54,503 bases of DNA from the NCBI GenBank assembly GCA_964478335.1, contig CAYZIC010000006.1, positions 1 to 54,503 on the forward strand. The letters are read 5' to 3'. Below the pieces are notes generated by a model. It worked only from the letters and a program-made list of their open reading frames with translations, was not told the origin of the DNA and searched no databases. Below, piece by piece: positions 39,104 through 46,879 of this stretch. A program made the translations under genes and the position numbers. Position 1 is the first letter of the stretch. The number at the start of each line of letters is the position of its first letter. The stretch comes from CAYZIC01 sp964478335. Lineage in GTDB: Bacteria; Verrucomicrobiota; Kiritimatiellia; RFP12; DVOR01.

Positions 39104-40978
39104 ATGATAGTTGATATGATTGTCTTCTTTGCCTTTGTCGCTTGCGTGCTCTTTGTGGGTATGTTTAAGAGTAAGGGCGAAAACACATCAGGCGACCAAG
39201 GCGCAGAAGATTACTTCCTCGCTGGCCGTGGTCTGAGCTGGTGGTTGATTGGCTTCTCGCTAATCGCTGCTAATATCTCCGCCGAACAATTCGTCGGTAT
39301 GTCTGGCCAAGGCGCAGGACCTTTTGGTATCTCGTGTGCTTCTTGGGAATGGATCGCAGCGATCACCTTGGTGGTTGTGGCATTTGCCTTCTTGCCCTAC
39401 TTCCTCAAGACTGGTATCACCACGATCCCCGAATTCCTCGAAGTCCGCTACAGCCACTGGGCTCGTACTTTGATGACCGTCTCCATGATGGGCATCTTGA
39501 TTGGTGCATCTTTGATCGGTGTGACCTACGCTGGTGGCTTGGTGATGGAAGAATTCGTTAACCAAATCTTTGGCGCGAACCTCTCCCTCGCAGCGTGTTG
39601 CTGGATTATGGGTGCCATGGCAGGTGTCTATGTGCTCTTTGGTGGGCTTAAAGCTTGTGCTTGGGCTGACTTGGTCCAAGGCTCTGCTTTGATCCTCGGT
39701 GGTGCTGTCATCGCTTACTTCGCATTGGATCAATTGGGCTCAGTCGAAATGGCCACCAATGCCGCAGGTGCAACGGTACCTCTCGCCGATATGGGTGGCG
39801 CCATCGAACGCTTCCAAGCGCTTAACATGGACAAGATGATCATGGGCCGTCCCGCAAGTGATCCCGACATGCCCTGGACTATTTTGCTCATGGGTATCTG
39901 GATCCCCAACTTTTACTACTGGGGTCTCAACCAATACATCACCCAACGTATCCTCGGCTCAGGCTCATTGGCAGAAGGCCAAAAGGGCCTCGTCTTGGCT
40001 GCTGGTCTCAAGCTCTTGATTCCTTTTATCATCGTGATCCCCGGCATTATCGCTTACAACTTGTTCAGCGACGATATGGCTACCAATGCCGCCAAGCCTG
40101 CTGAAGTTGAGAAAAAGATCGTCACCTCGGTCATTGGCGATGCCAAGCATAAGAATACCTACATCACCGTGACCCCAGCAGTGTGGGCCAAGATGACTGC
40201 AGAGCACCAAGCAAAGGTCGGCACGCACAATACTGCCGTCTTGGCAACTGCTAAGATCGATCAAGCTGCTGTCGCAAAGGACAACGACAAGTTGACTAAG
40301 GCGCTCACGGACAAGAACATCAAGAGCATTGCTTACAAGCCAAAGTATGACTCCGCATTGGGTCTTTTGATCACCAAGCTGATCCCTCACAACAAGGGTA
40401 TCATGGGCTTTGTGATTGCAGCTTTGCTCGGTGCAATCGTCTCCTCCTTGGCAGCCGTGCTCAACGCCACCTCCACCCTCTTTACGATGGATATCTATGG
40501 CCGCTACATTGCCCCCCAATCTAAGCCCGCTACGCTGGTCTTTGTGGGTCGTGTGGTCATCTTGCTCCTGGTCGTGATCGGGTGTGTCGCCGCTCCGATG
40601 ATCACCTCAGATTCGATCTTTGGCTTCATCCAAGAAGTCCAATGCTACGTTTCACCGGGTGTCTTGGCTGTCTTTATCTTTGGCTTGATCAACCGCCGTG
40701 CATCCCGCACTGTCGGTCTTGTCGGCTTGCTCGTCACCCCTGCGCTCTACGCTGTGACGCGTTATTCGATGCCGGACCTTCACTTCTTGAATGCCGCATC
40801 TTACACCTTGATCGCATCGTTGGTCATCATGACTGTCTATGGGATGATCTTCCGTATGAAAGACCCCGTCGTCTTTGAAAGCAAGACCACGCTTGACATG
40901 ACCATGTCCAAGGGTGCGCTCATTTGCGGTTTGGTCGTCAGCGCATTGACCATCGCACTCTACGTGATCTTCTGGTAA
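39104..40978 (+). CDS. Sodium/solute symporter, SSS family (SGLT-like)
   Basis: A 624-residue inner-membrane transporter with about fourteen hydrophobic segments. The SSS signature is present: YFLAGRGLSWWLIGFSLIAA then NISAEQFVGMSGQGA, PEFLEVRYSHWARTLM, and GLKACAWADLVQGSALILGG. The pattern is closest to vSGLT-type sugar carriers. A soluble loop of about 95 residues, rich in Lys and Ala, is inserted between helices near residues 325-420. The adjacent galM supports a hexose substrate. A terminator follows at 41001. The C-rich codons suggest strong expression. Confidence 0.93.
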   Translation: MIVDMIVFFAFVACVLFVGMFKSKGENTSGDQGAEDYFLAGRGLSWWLIGFSLIAANISAEQFVGMSGQGAGPFGISCASWEWIAAITLVVVAFAFLPYFLKTGITTIPEFLEVRYSHWARTLMTVSMMGILIGASLIGVTYAGGLVMEEFVNQIFGANLSLAACCWIMGAMAGVYVLFGGLKACAWADLVQGSALILGGAVIAYFALDQLGSVEMATNAAGATVPLADMGGAIERFQALNMDKMIMGRPASDPDMPWTILLMGIWIPNFYYWGLNQYITQRILGSGSLAEGQKGLVLAAGLKLLIPFIIVIPGIIAYNLFSDDMATNAAKPAEVEKKIVTSVIGDAKHKNTYITVTPAVWAKMTAEHQAKVGTHNTAVLATAKIDQAAVAKDNDKLTKALTDKNIKSIAYKPKYDSALGLLITKLIPHNKGIMGFVIAALLGAIVSSLAAVLNATSTLFTMDIYGRYIAPQSKPATLVFVGRVVILLLVVIGCVAAPMITSDSIFGFIQEVQCYVSPGVLAVFIFGLINRRASRTVGLVGLLVTPALYAVTRYSMPDLHFLNAASYTLIASLVIMTVYGMIFRMKDPVVFESKTTLDMTMSKGALICGLVVSALTIALYVIFW

Positions 40979-41000
40979 GCCTCTAGGTCATCTTTATCAA

Positions 41001-41033
41001 AAAAGCCTCAGTTTGACGACTGGGGCTTTTTTT
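41001..41033 (+). terminator. Rho-independent terminator after the symporter gene
   Basis: AAAAGCCTCAGT pairs with ACTGGGGCTTTT (one G-T pair) around TTGACG, followed by TTT. Confidence 0.9.
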
Positions 41034-41448
41034 AGACACGAGTCGCGGATACCCCGCCTCTAGTATCAAGCATTGAGCTCGCTGCGCTCCCGCCTTTGGG
41101 GCTGTCTGCCCCTAAAACCACGAGCCAGACGTGCCCGTCCGGCTACCGAACAAGTATGCACGCTCACCTCACACGCCGGAGGACTCACAAGGTCACCCAG
41201 CTCGAGTGTTTGTCGCCTGTTGCTTGATGCTTGCTCGCCTTACGGCGGAGGTGTAGCCTCCTAGGAATGTAGTGTGTTTACGAATGCGCCGCAGGGGAGG
41301 CATTCATTGCTCAAATTTTTTAGTGGGTCGGATGTTTTAAAGATAGGAGCGTGGCAACTGTCGTGAAGAGCTCAATGCTTGGTGCTAGAGGCGGGGCACC
41401 TGCCTCTTAATATGCCTGATACTTGTTGCAGGCGAGCGTAGCGAGCGC
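41034..41448. other. Repeat-bearing intergenic region
   Basis: About 415 bases with no supported gene. It contains GGCGGAGGTGTAGCCTCC near 41235 and the AGGCGAGCGTAGCGAGCGCC dyad near 41432, which also occurs near 33259. It separates converging transcripts from the symporter and xseB. Confidence 0.5.
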
Positions 41449-41676
41449 CTACATGGGCTTTTCTTCGATTTCTCCAGAGGGTTTGGAGGTGATGACTGTG
41501 ACGCGTTTTTCCACTTCGTGGAGTTTGTCTGTGCAAAAGGCAACGAGCTTTTTGCCTTCTTCAAATGCGCTAATCATGTCATCGAGGGGAAGGGTGCCTG
41601 ATTCCATGGCCTGCACGAGTGCGTCGAGGCGTGTGGTGGCTTCTTCGAATGTTTTAGGGGAAGTAGGAGTTGCCAT
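41449..41676 (-). CDS. xseB: Exodeoxyribonuclease VII small subunit
   Basis: A 75-residue protein, the helical partner of XseA in the single-strand exonuclease VII. It has KTFEEATTRLDALVQAMESG, LPLDDMISAFEEGKKL and CTDKLHEVEKRV, all typical for XseB. The length is normal. No xseA gene is in the window. It ends the minus-strand operon that begins with murF, 11 bases after sppA. Confidence 0.94.
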   Translation of the reverse strand: MATPTSPKTFEEATTRLDALVQAMESGTLPLDDMISAFEEGKKLVAFCTDKLHEVEKRVTVITSKPSGEIEEKPM

Positions 41677-41687
41677 GAGGGTGATCC

Positions 41688-42746
41688 TTATTTCATGAGG
41701 TAGGCGGGCGAGGTAGGAGCTTGCATGGAGAGTTGCTTGAGCCAGTAGTGGGCCGAGAAGAATGGGAGGCTTTCGCCAAAGATCATGCGCCAGTAGTCCT
41801 TTTCTTGCTGGGTGTAAACGACGATCGGCTTGCCAATGAGCTTGGCAATACGTGTGTAGCAGTCGTCTTCGTAGCCAATGGCATCGACGAGGCCGAGGTC
41901 GAGGGCCTTTTGCGCATGAAAGACTCTCCCGTCTGCGATCGGCTTCACGACCTCTGGTGAAAGCTTGCGGCCTTTGATAACGAGCGAAACGAAGCGTTCG
42001 TAGAGGTGGGTGGTGACACCGCGGAGGAGCTCGACGTGTTGAGGATCGACGGGCTTGAGGGGGTTGAGCATGTCTTTGGAGGCACCCGAGGTAATGGAGG
42101 CATCTTCAATGCCAATCTTTTGGGCGAGCTTGGCGGCGTTAATGCCAGGCAAGATGACTCCAATTGAGCCAATAATGGTCGTAGGCTGGATCATGATGAA
42201 GTCTGCCTGCATGGCTAAGTAGTAGCCGCCAGAGGCTACAAGTTCACCGCCAAAGACGAAGACTTTTCTGCCGAGCTTGGCTTCCTTAAAGAGCTGTAGT
42301 TGATGGTAGATGACATCGGAGTCAGTGACAGAGCCGCCTGGGGTGTTGAGGTGGATCAAGAGGCCATCAATCTCGTCGTCCTCGGTGGCATCTTTGATTG
42401 CGGCTAAGAGTGCATCGCTAGAATTGGCAGACGTGCGCCAAGAGGAGTCGCTTTTGGCAATGACGCCGTCGAGGGAGAGGGATTGGATGACATATTCGGC
42501 GGTGTCTGGATCGCCAAAGCAGATGGTTTCATGTGTGGTGCTGTTCTTTAGCGGTGCGTTGTCAGAGACTCGATTAAAGAGTAAGCCGGCACTCACGCTA
42601 ATGATCAGAATCATGATGAATGGGAATGCGGCAGCAGCAAAGAGACCGCAGATAAAGCCGATGAGGCATCCGGGTTTGCGTTTGGCTGTTGGGACTTGTT
42701 GGGATGGGGGGGGCTGGATGGTGTCGCCTGTTTCAAAGGGGGGCAT
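41688..42746 (-). CDS. sppA: Signal peptide peptidase SppA
   Basis: A 352-residue membrane-bound Ser/Lys protease that degrades released signal peptides. After a Pro-rich start, the membrane anchor CLIGFICGLFAAAAFPFIMI lies near residues 28-60. LLIHLNTPGGSVTDSDVIYH is the ClpP-like core. The nucleophilic Ser lies in ELVASGGYYLAMQADFI, and the general base Lys in SITSGASKDMLNPLKP. It is the short, single-domain form. It lies between era and xseB in the operon, with 18 bases to era. Confidence 0.93.
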   Translation of the reverse strand: MPPFETGDTIQPPPSQQVPTAKRKPGCLIGFICGLFAAAAFPFIMILIISVSAGLLFNRVSDNAPLKNSTTHETICFGDPDTAEYVIQSLSLDGVIAKSDSSWRTSANSSDALLAAIKDATEDDEIDGLLIHLNTPGGSVTDSDVIYHQLQLFKEAKLGRKVFVFGGELVASGGYYLAMQADFIMIQPTTIIGSIGVILPGINAAKLAQKIGIEDASITSGASKDMLNPLKPVDPQHVELLRGVTTHLYERFVSLVIKGRKLSPEVVKPIADGRVFHAQKALDLGLVDAIGYEDDCYTRIAKLIGKPIVVYTQQEKDYWRMIFGESLPFFSAHYWLKQLSMQAPTSPAYLMK

Positions 42747-42764
42747 AATCGTAACTCCTTGTTT

Positions 42765-43721
42765 CTATTGGTTGATGTATCCGAGCTCTTTGAGAATGAA
42801 GTGGTTTTTAAACCAATTGGGCTCGACTTTGATGGTTGTTTGAATGGAGACCTTGTCTAGGCCGAACATATCGGCGATTTCGGGTTCTGCGGCGCGGCGC
42901 ATATAGCGCAAGGTGCGGCCTTTGGGGCCAATGACGAACCCTTTTTGTGCGGCGCGATTGACAAAGATGGTAGTATGGACTTCCCACGTCGCCCCCTGCT
43001 CAATGATCATATCGACGCGCACGCCGAGCTGGTGGGGAACTTCTTGGTAGAGCTTTTTAAAGAGCTTCTCGCGGATGACGTCAGAGATGGCGAGCTTGCG
43101 GGGGAAGTCAGTGACGATGTCTTCGGGGAAAAGGTAGTCGGGCATCGGTTGGGCCCATTGAAATAGCTGCTCGAGCACGGCGTCGCAGTTGAGGTTGTCT
43201 GCAGCGGAGATTTCGATCCATTGTACCTCTTTGGTGGTCTCCTTTTGTGCTTGAACGGCCGCCCAGGCATCTTTAAAGGGAGCAGGGTCGAAGTGCGGGT
43301 CGTCTGATTTATTAAGGACAAAGAGGATCGGTTGCTCCATAAAGAGTGCCCGCGCCATCCAGCCTTCGTCTTCCATCTGCACGCCCTCTTCACTTGCCGC
43401 ATCAAAGACGATCATCGCAGCATCGGTCGCATCGCTCGCTGAGCGAGCCATCTTATTCATTAAGGTGCCTAGCTGGCTCTCGGCCTTGTGCAAGCCTGGC
43501 GTGTCGAGAAAGACCAATTGGCCGCGGTCCTCGGTCAAAATGCCACGCACCATGTTGCGGGTGGTTTGCTCGACTGGGGAGACAATGCTGACCTTTTCGC
43601 CAACGAGTTGGTTGACGAGGGTGGATTTACCAGAATTGGTTCTGCCGACTACAGCGATAACTGCGCAGTGGGGCATAGGCGGGGTGGGGCAGTCGGTCGT
43701 CGTGGGGAGGGTGTCAGTCAT
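42765..43721 (-). CDS. era: GTPase Era
   Basis: A 318-residue ribosome-assembly GTPase that binds 16S rRNA. G1 is VVGRTNSGKSTLVNQ, G3 is VFLDTPGLHKAESQLG, and G4 is LNKSDDP. The C-terminal KH domain has FVIGPKGRTLRYMRRAAEPE. An N-terminal tail of about twenty residues precedes the G domain. I chose the ATG at 43721, three bases after the stop of the radical SAM gene; an upstream start at 43844 would lie within that gene and encode an Arg/Pro-rich stretch, so it is a shadow. Confidence 0.95.
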   Translation of the reverse strand: MTDTLPTTTDCPTPPMPHCAVIAVVGRTNSGKSTLVNQLVGEKVSIVSPVEQTTRNMVRGILTEDRGQLVFLDTPGLHKAESQLGTLMNKMARSASDATDAAMIVFDAASEEGVQMEDEGWMARALFMEQPILFVLNKSDDPHFDPAPFKDAWAAVQAQKETTKEVQWIEISAADNLNCDAVLEQLFQWAQPMPDYLFPEDIVTDFPRKLAISDVIREKLFKKLYQEVPHQLGVRVDMIIEQGATWEVHTTIFVNRAAQKGFVIGPKGRTLRYMRRAAEPEIADMFGLDKVSIQTTIKVEPNWFKNHFILKELGYINQ

Positions 43722-43723
43722 GG

Positions 43724-44737
43724 TTAGGCTTTCTGTTGGGGGATGTAGGGGCAGGAAGGTTCTTGGTCGAGGTAGTTTTCGGTTTGGGCGTAAGCGCGAG
43801 CGCGGCAGCCGCGACAGGCGGCGTGAAATTCGCATGAGGCGCACTTGCCAAACTTGGGACCCCCTTGCAAGTCTCTAAAGACTTTGCTCTGGGTGTAGGC
43901 TTTGGGAAAGTTAAATCCAGCCTCGCGCAGGTCACCCGAGGGGAGATCAAAGAATCCACAGGGCTGTAACTGCCCGGTGTGGGAGATAAAGACAAAAGAG
44001 GAACCGCCCATGCAGCCATTGACACGGCTCTTTTGGGGGTGATCTTTGCTCAAGCGTACAATCTGTGGGGCGCAGGTGACGTGAGTGGGGAGGAGGCCTT
44101 CGTTATCGAGGTCGATGATCTCGTGGAGGGCTTCGTCGGTCTCCTCGGGTGAGAGGGCAATATCGGCAATGGCTTTGCCGCGTCCAACGGGGACCAAAAA
44201 GAAATAGTCGATCTGTTTGGCGCCTTGCTCGATGGCAAAGTCACGCATGGTGCGCAAGTAGGGCTTGGTTTTTTGGGTGACGGCCGTATTGATCTGAAAG
44301 GGAAGCTCCGCGCGGTGGGCGGCTTGCATGGCATTTTTGACAAATTCAAATGCCCCCTCGATCCCACGAAAGGCGTCGTGCTCCTGGGCGGTAGGACCGT
44401 CAACGCTGAGGCTGAGCATTTGAATGCCTGCAGCCTTGAGCTCGGCGAGTTTGGCGGTCGTGGCAAAGAGACCACAGGGTGCCAAGACGCTCTTAAAGCC
44501 AAGCTTGGTCGCATGAGACACAATCTCGACCAAATCATCGCGGTACATGGGTTCGCCACCGGTAAAGATAATCATTGGTTTGGCATAGGGGGCAATGGAG
44601 TCGAGCACGGCAAAACATTCCTCCGTGGTCAATTCACCAGAATAGTCGATATCGCGGCTGGCACCGCGGCAGTGTTGGCAGGAGAGGGGACAGCGTCGGG
44701 TGGTTTCCCACGCAATCACGCGTAAATGGTTTAACAT
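43724..44737 (-). CDS. Radical SAM/SPASM protein, AhbD/NirJ-like
   Basis: A 337-residue radical SAM enzyme. RVIAWETTRRCPLSCQHCRG has the CxxxCxxC motif for the 4Fe-4S cluster, and IIFTGGEPMYRDDLVEI follows. The C-terminal SPASM-type region has CGFFDLPSGDLREAG, CASCEFHAACRGCRARAY then ETENYLDQEPSCPY. The CRGCRARAY signature is typical of the heme-biosynthesis-like AhbC/AhbD/NirJ group, but peptide-modifying relatives share it. The substrate is uncertain. The 5' end overlaps the HAD gene by 7 bases. Its place between murF and era suggests only co-transcription. Confidence 0.85.
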   Translation of the reverse strand: MLNHLRVIAWETTRRCPLSCQHCRGASRDIDYSGELTTEECFAVLDSIAPYAKPMIIFTGGEPMYRDDLVEIVSHATKLGFKSVLAPCGLFATTAKLAELKAAGIQMLSLSVDGPTAQEHDAFRGIEGAFEFVKNAMQAAHRAELPFQINTAVTQKTKPYLRTMRDFAIEQGAKQIDYFFLVPVGRGKAIADIALSPEETDEALHEIIDLDNEGLLPTHVTCAPQIVRLSKDHPQKSRVNGCMGGSSFVFISHTGQLQPCGFFDLPSGDLREAGFNFPKAYTQSKVFRDLQGGPKFGKCASCEFHAACRGCRARAYAQTENYLDQEPSCPYIPQQKA

Positions 44738-45411
44738 GAGAGGAAGCTTTCGATCGTGTATAAAGATTTGTCGAGGTTCGCAAAGGAATCAATGACCGCA
44801 TCTGCGCCCGCCTCACGGAGTGTTTCGGCGGAGACCCAGCCGGTGCAGACAGCAAGCGCAGGCAGGCCATTGGCGTGAGCGGCCTCGATGTCTTTTGGGG
44901 TGTCGCCAATCAAGAGCTTGGCTTGGGAGCCCAGTGCAGCTGCGCGCTGCATGGCAATTTGGGCGATGTCGTTGCGGTTCTCTGCATCGGTGCTGTAGCC
45001 ACCAAAGGAGAAGTGGGGGGCCAGCTGGCTATGAATGAGCTTACTCCACGCAGTGGCGCGGATATTACCAGTGACGGTGCCCATCAGGATGCCGCGGTTA
45101 TCGAGTGCTTGGAGCAATTCGGGTACACCAGGGTAGATTTGCAAGGGGCCTTGCGCAAGACGGGGACCCAAACGGGACGCCAGCTCAATGTAGAAGTGTT
45201 CTTCGCGGGCGGGCGTCGAGGTGATGCCGAGGTGCTTGGCCATTTGGCGAATGACACCAGTGTCCGTGGCTCCGACAAAGGAGACATCTTGGTCAAAGGT
45301 TGGGTAGGTCTGGCCGTAGGCGACCTCAAAGGCTTGCAAAAAGGCTGGCCGACCGAGGCCTTTGGCATACATGAGCGTGCCGTCAATATCAAAAAGAATC
45401 GCAGATTTCAT
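44731..45411 (-). CDS. HAD family hydrolase, phosphoglycolate phosphatase-like
   Basis: A 226-residue phosphatase-like protein. Motif I is ILFDIDGTLM with Asp 8 and Asp 10. The helical cap follows (GRPAFLQAFEVAYGQTYPTF). Motif II lies in GTVTGNIRATA, the Lys near AHFSFGGYSTDAENR, and motif IV in KLLIGDTPKDIEAAHANGLP. This arrangement matches Gph-type enzymes that remove phosphoglycolate or other small phosphates. The substrate is not certain. It lies 3 bases after murF and overlaps the radical SAM gene. Confidence 0.9.
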   Translation of the reverse strand: MKSAILFDIDGTLMYAKGLGRPAFLQAFEVAYGQTYPTFDQDVSFVGATDTGVIRQMAKHLGITSTPAREEHFYIELASRLGPRLAQGPLQIYPGVPELLQALDNRGILMGTVTGNIRATAWSKLIHSQLAPHFSFGGYSTDAENRNDIAQIAMQRAAALGSQAKLLIGDTPKDIEAAHANGLPALAVCTGWVSAETLREAGADAVIDSFANLDKSLYTIESFLSC

Positions 45412-45414
45412 ATA

Positions 45415-46776
45415 CTATAAGGTGCGTTGGGGGATGAGTTTTTCTAGGGCGATACCCCGCGAGCCTTTGAGCAAGACGGTGTCAGCAGGATGGATTAAGA
45501 GGGGGGCTTCTTGCATGGCTGCTTCGGTCGATTCAAACCAACAGGTCTGATTCTCTGGGTAACCAGCTGCAATCGCACTAGCAATGAAAGCTTTCATCAG
45601 AGGACCCACGCCAATCAAGAGTCGCCAGGGGCCATTGCCGACCTTTGCTCCAAGGATGGCGTGGCGCTGCTCGGCATCTTCGCCCAGCTCTAACATGTCA
45701 CCCAAGCAGAGCACTTTGTTGTCAATAGCCGTCAGCCCGGCAAAGCTCTCGAGGGCGGCTTCGACGCTCAGGGGATTGGCATTGTAGGCATCGTTGATGT
45801 AGTTGACACCATTGACCGTGAGCTGCTGCCAACGCATCTTGGGCGGCTCAAAGGTTTTAAGCCCGGCGATGGCCTCATCGGCAGAGAGGCCGAGCTCACG
45901 CACCATTGCATAGGCGCAGAGGACGTTGGCGGCATTGTAGGCTCCAGGCAGGCCAGATTCGAGGAGGATGGCGGGTTCGTCGAGGTGGTATACCCGCTGA
46001 ATGCCGAGTGCGATGGGTTCCGCATAGTAGTCGGCCGATTGGTCTGTGATGGAGACGGTGACGACGCGCGCAGGACACATCTCCTTGAGTACGTCAAAGC
46101 AGTGGGTCTCCTTGGGGATCACGGCAAAGCCATCTGAGGGCAGAGCTTGGAGAAGCTGGCCCTTTTCGGCGGCAATGGCCTCTTCGTTTCCAAAAAACGC
46201 AATATGCGCAGGGCCAATGGATGAGATGATCACCGCTTGCGGTTTCATTGCGTGAGCGAGAGGATACATATCATAGGGGTGGCTGATGCCCGCCTCGATT
46301 ACGGCAAATTGCGCATCGCGGTCGAGTAGGAGAAGGGTGAGGGGGAGGCCGACGGCATTGTTGTAGTTGCCAGGTGTGAATTGCGTCTTGCCCTTTGCCG
46401 AAAGCATGGCTGCGGTGAGCTCCTTAACAGTGGTTTTGCCCGCACTACCTGTTACGCCGACAACGGTCGTCTTGAGGGAATTGCGCCAGGCGGTTGCAAA
46501 GTCTAGGAGTGCTTGTGCTGGATCTGCCACACGCAGGAGAGGGAGTGAGGCGAGTGATTCGGGAATGTGCCAATTCTCAGAAACGACCGCAGCGGTCGCT
46601 CCGGTATCAAATGCAGACTGAATAAAGTCATGACCGTCGTGATTTTCACCCTTGAGAGCCACATAGAGCGCACCAACGGTCGCCAAGCGGCTATCTTGAG
46701 TCACATGAGTGATTGGAAAGGTCGGCTCGAGAGTCCAAGAGCCCCTTGTCCAAAAAGCAATAAATTTAGCGTCCAT
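45415..46776 (-). CDS. murF: UDP-N-acetylmuramoyl-tripeptide--D-alanyl-D-alanine ligase
   Basis: A 453-residue Mur ligase that completes the peptidoglycan precursor pentapeptide in the cytoplasm. The N-terminal domain has HVTQDSRLATVGALYVALKG then DGHDF. The P-loop is GVTGSAGKTTVKELTAAML, with TPGNYNNAVGLPLTLL, VIEAGISHPYDM and NDAYNANPLSVEAALESF, and the C-terminal domain has LCLGDMLELGEDAEQRH. It is the first gene of a six-gene minus-strand operon behind a consensus promoter at 46822-46850. Confidence 0.96.
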   Translation of the reverse strand: MDAKFIAFWTRGSWTLEPTFPITHVTQDSRLATVGALYVALKGENHDGHDFIQSAFDTGATAAVVSENWHIPESLASLPLLRVADPAQALLDFATAWRNSLKTTVVGVTGSAGKTTVKELTAAMLSAKGKTQFTPGNYNNAVGLPLTLLLLDRDAQFAVIEAGISHPYDMYPLAHAMKPQAVIISSIGPAHIAFFGNEEAIAAEKGQLLQALPSDGFAVIPKETHCFDVLKEMCPARVVTVSITDQSADYYAEPIALGIQRVYHLDEPAILLESGLPGAYNAANVLCAYAMVRELGLSADEAIAGLKTFEPPKMRWQQLTVNGVNYINDAYNANPLSVEAALESFAGLTAIDNKVLCLGDMLELGEDAEQRHAILGAKVGNGPWRLLIGVGPLMKAFIASAIAAGYPENQTCWFESTEAAMQEAPLLIHPADTVLLKGSRGIALEKLIPQRTL

Positions 46777-46821
46777 CGTCTCTACTCCTTATTCGCACGT
46801 TACACCTTAAAAAACAGAGCA

Positions 46822-46850
46822 AGTATAGCACGTTTAAGTGGCAATGTCAA
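46822..46850 (-). promoter_or_regulatory. Consensus promoter of the murF operon
   Basis: Read on the minus strand, TTGACA (46845-46850) and TATACT (46822-46827) are separated by exactly 17 bases. It is the best promoter in the window and should drive murF, HAD, radical SAM, era, sppA and xseB. Confidence 0.9.
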
Positions 46851-46879
46851 CCCGACAGACGACTGAAACTATTATTATT

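Noticed and set aside
39965..40519. A 184-residue minus-strand frame opposite the symporter
   Set aside because: It is rich in Asp, His, Cys and Gly, without family features, and overlaps a clear transporter.
43722..43844. An N-terminal Arg/Pro-rich extension of Era
   Set aside because: It overlaps the radical SAM gene in another frame; the ATG at 43721 gives the normal Era start.
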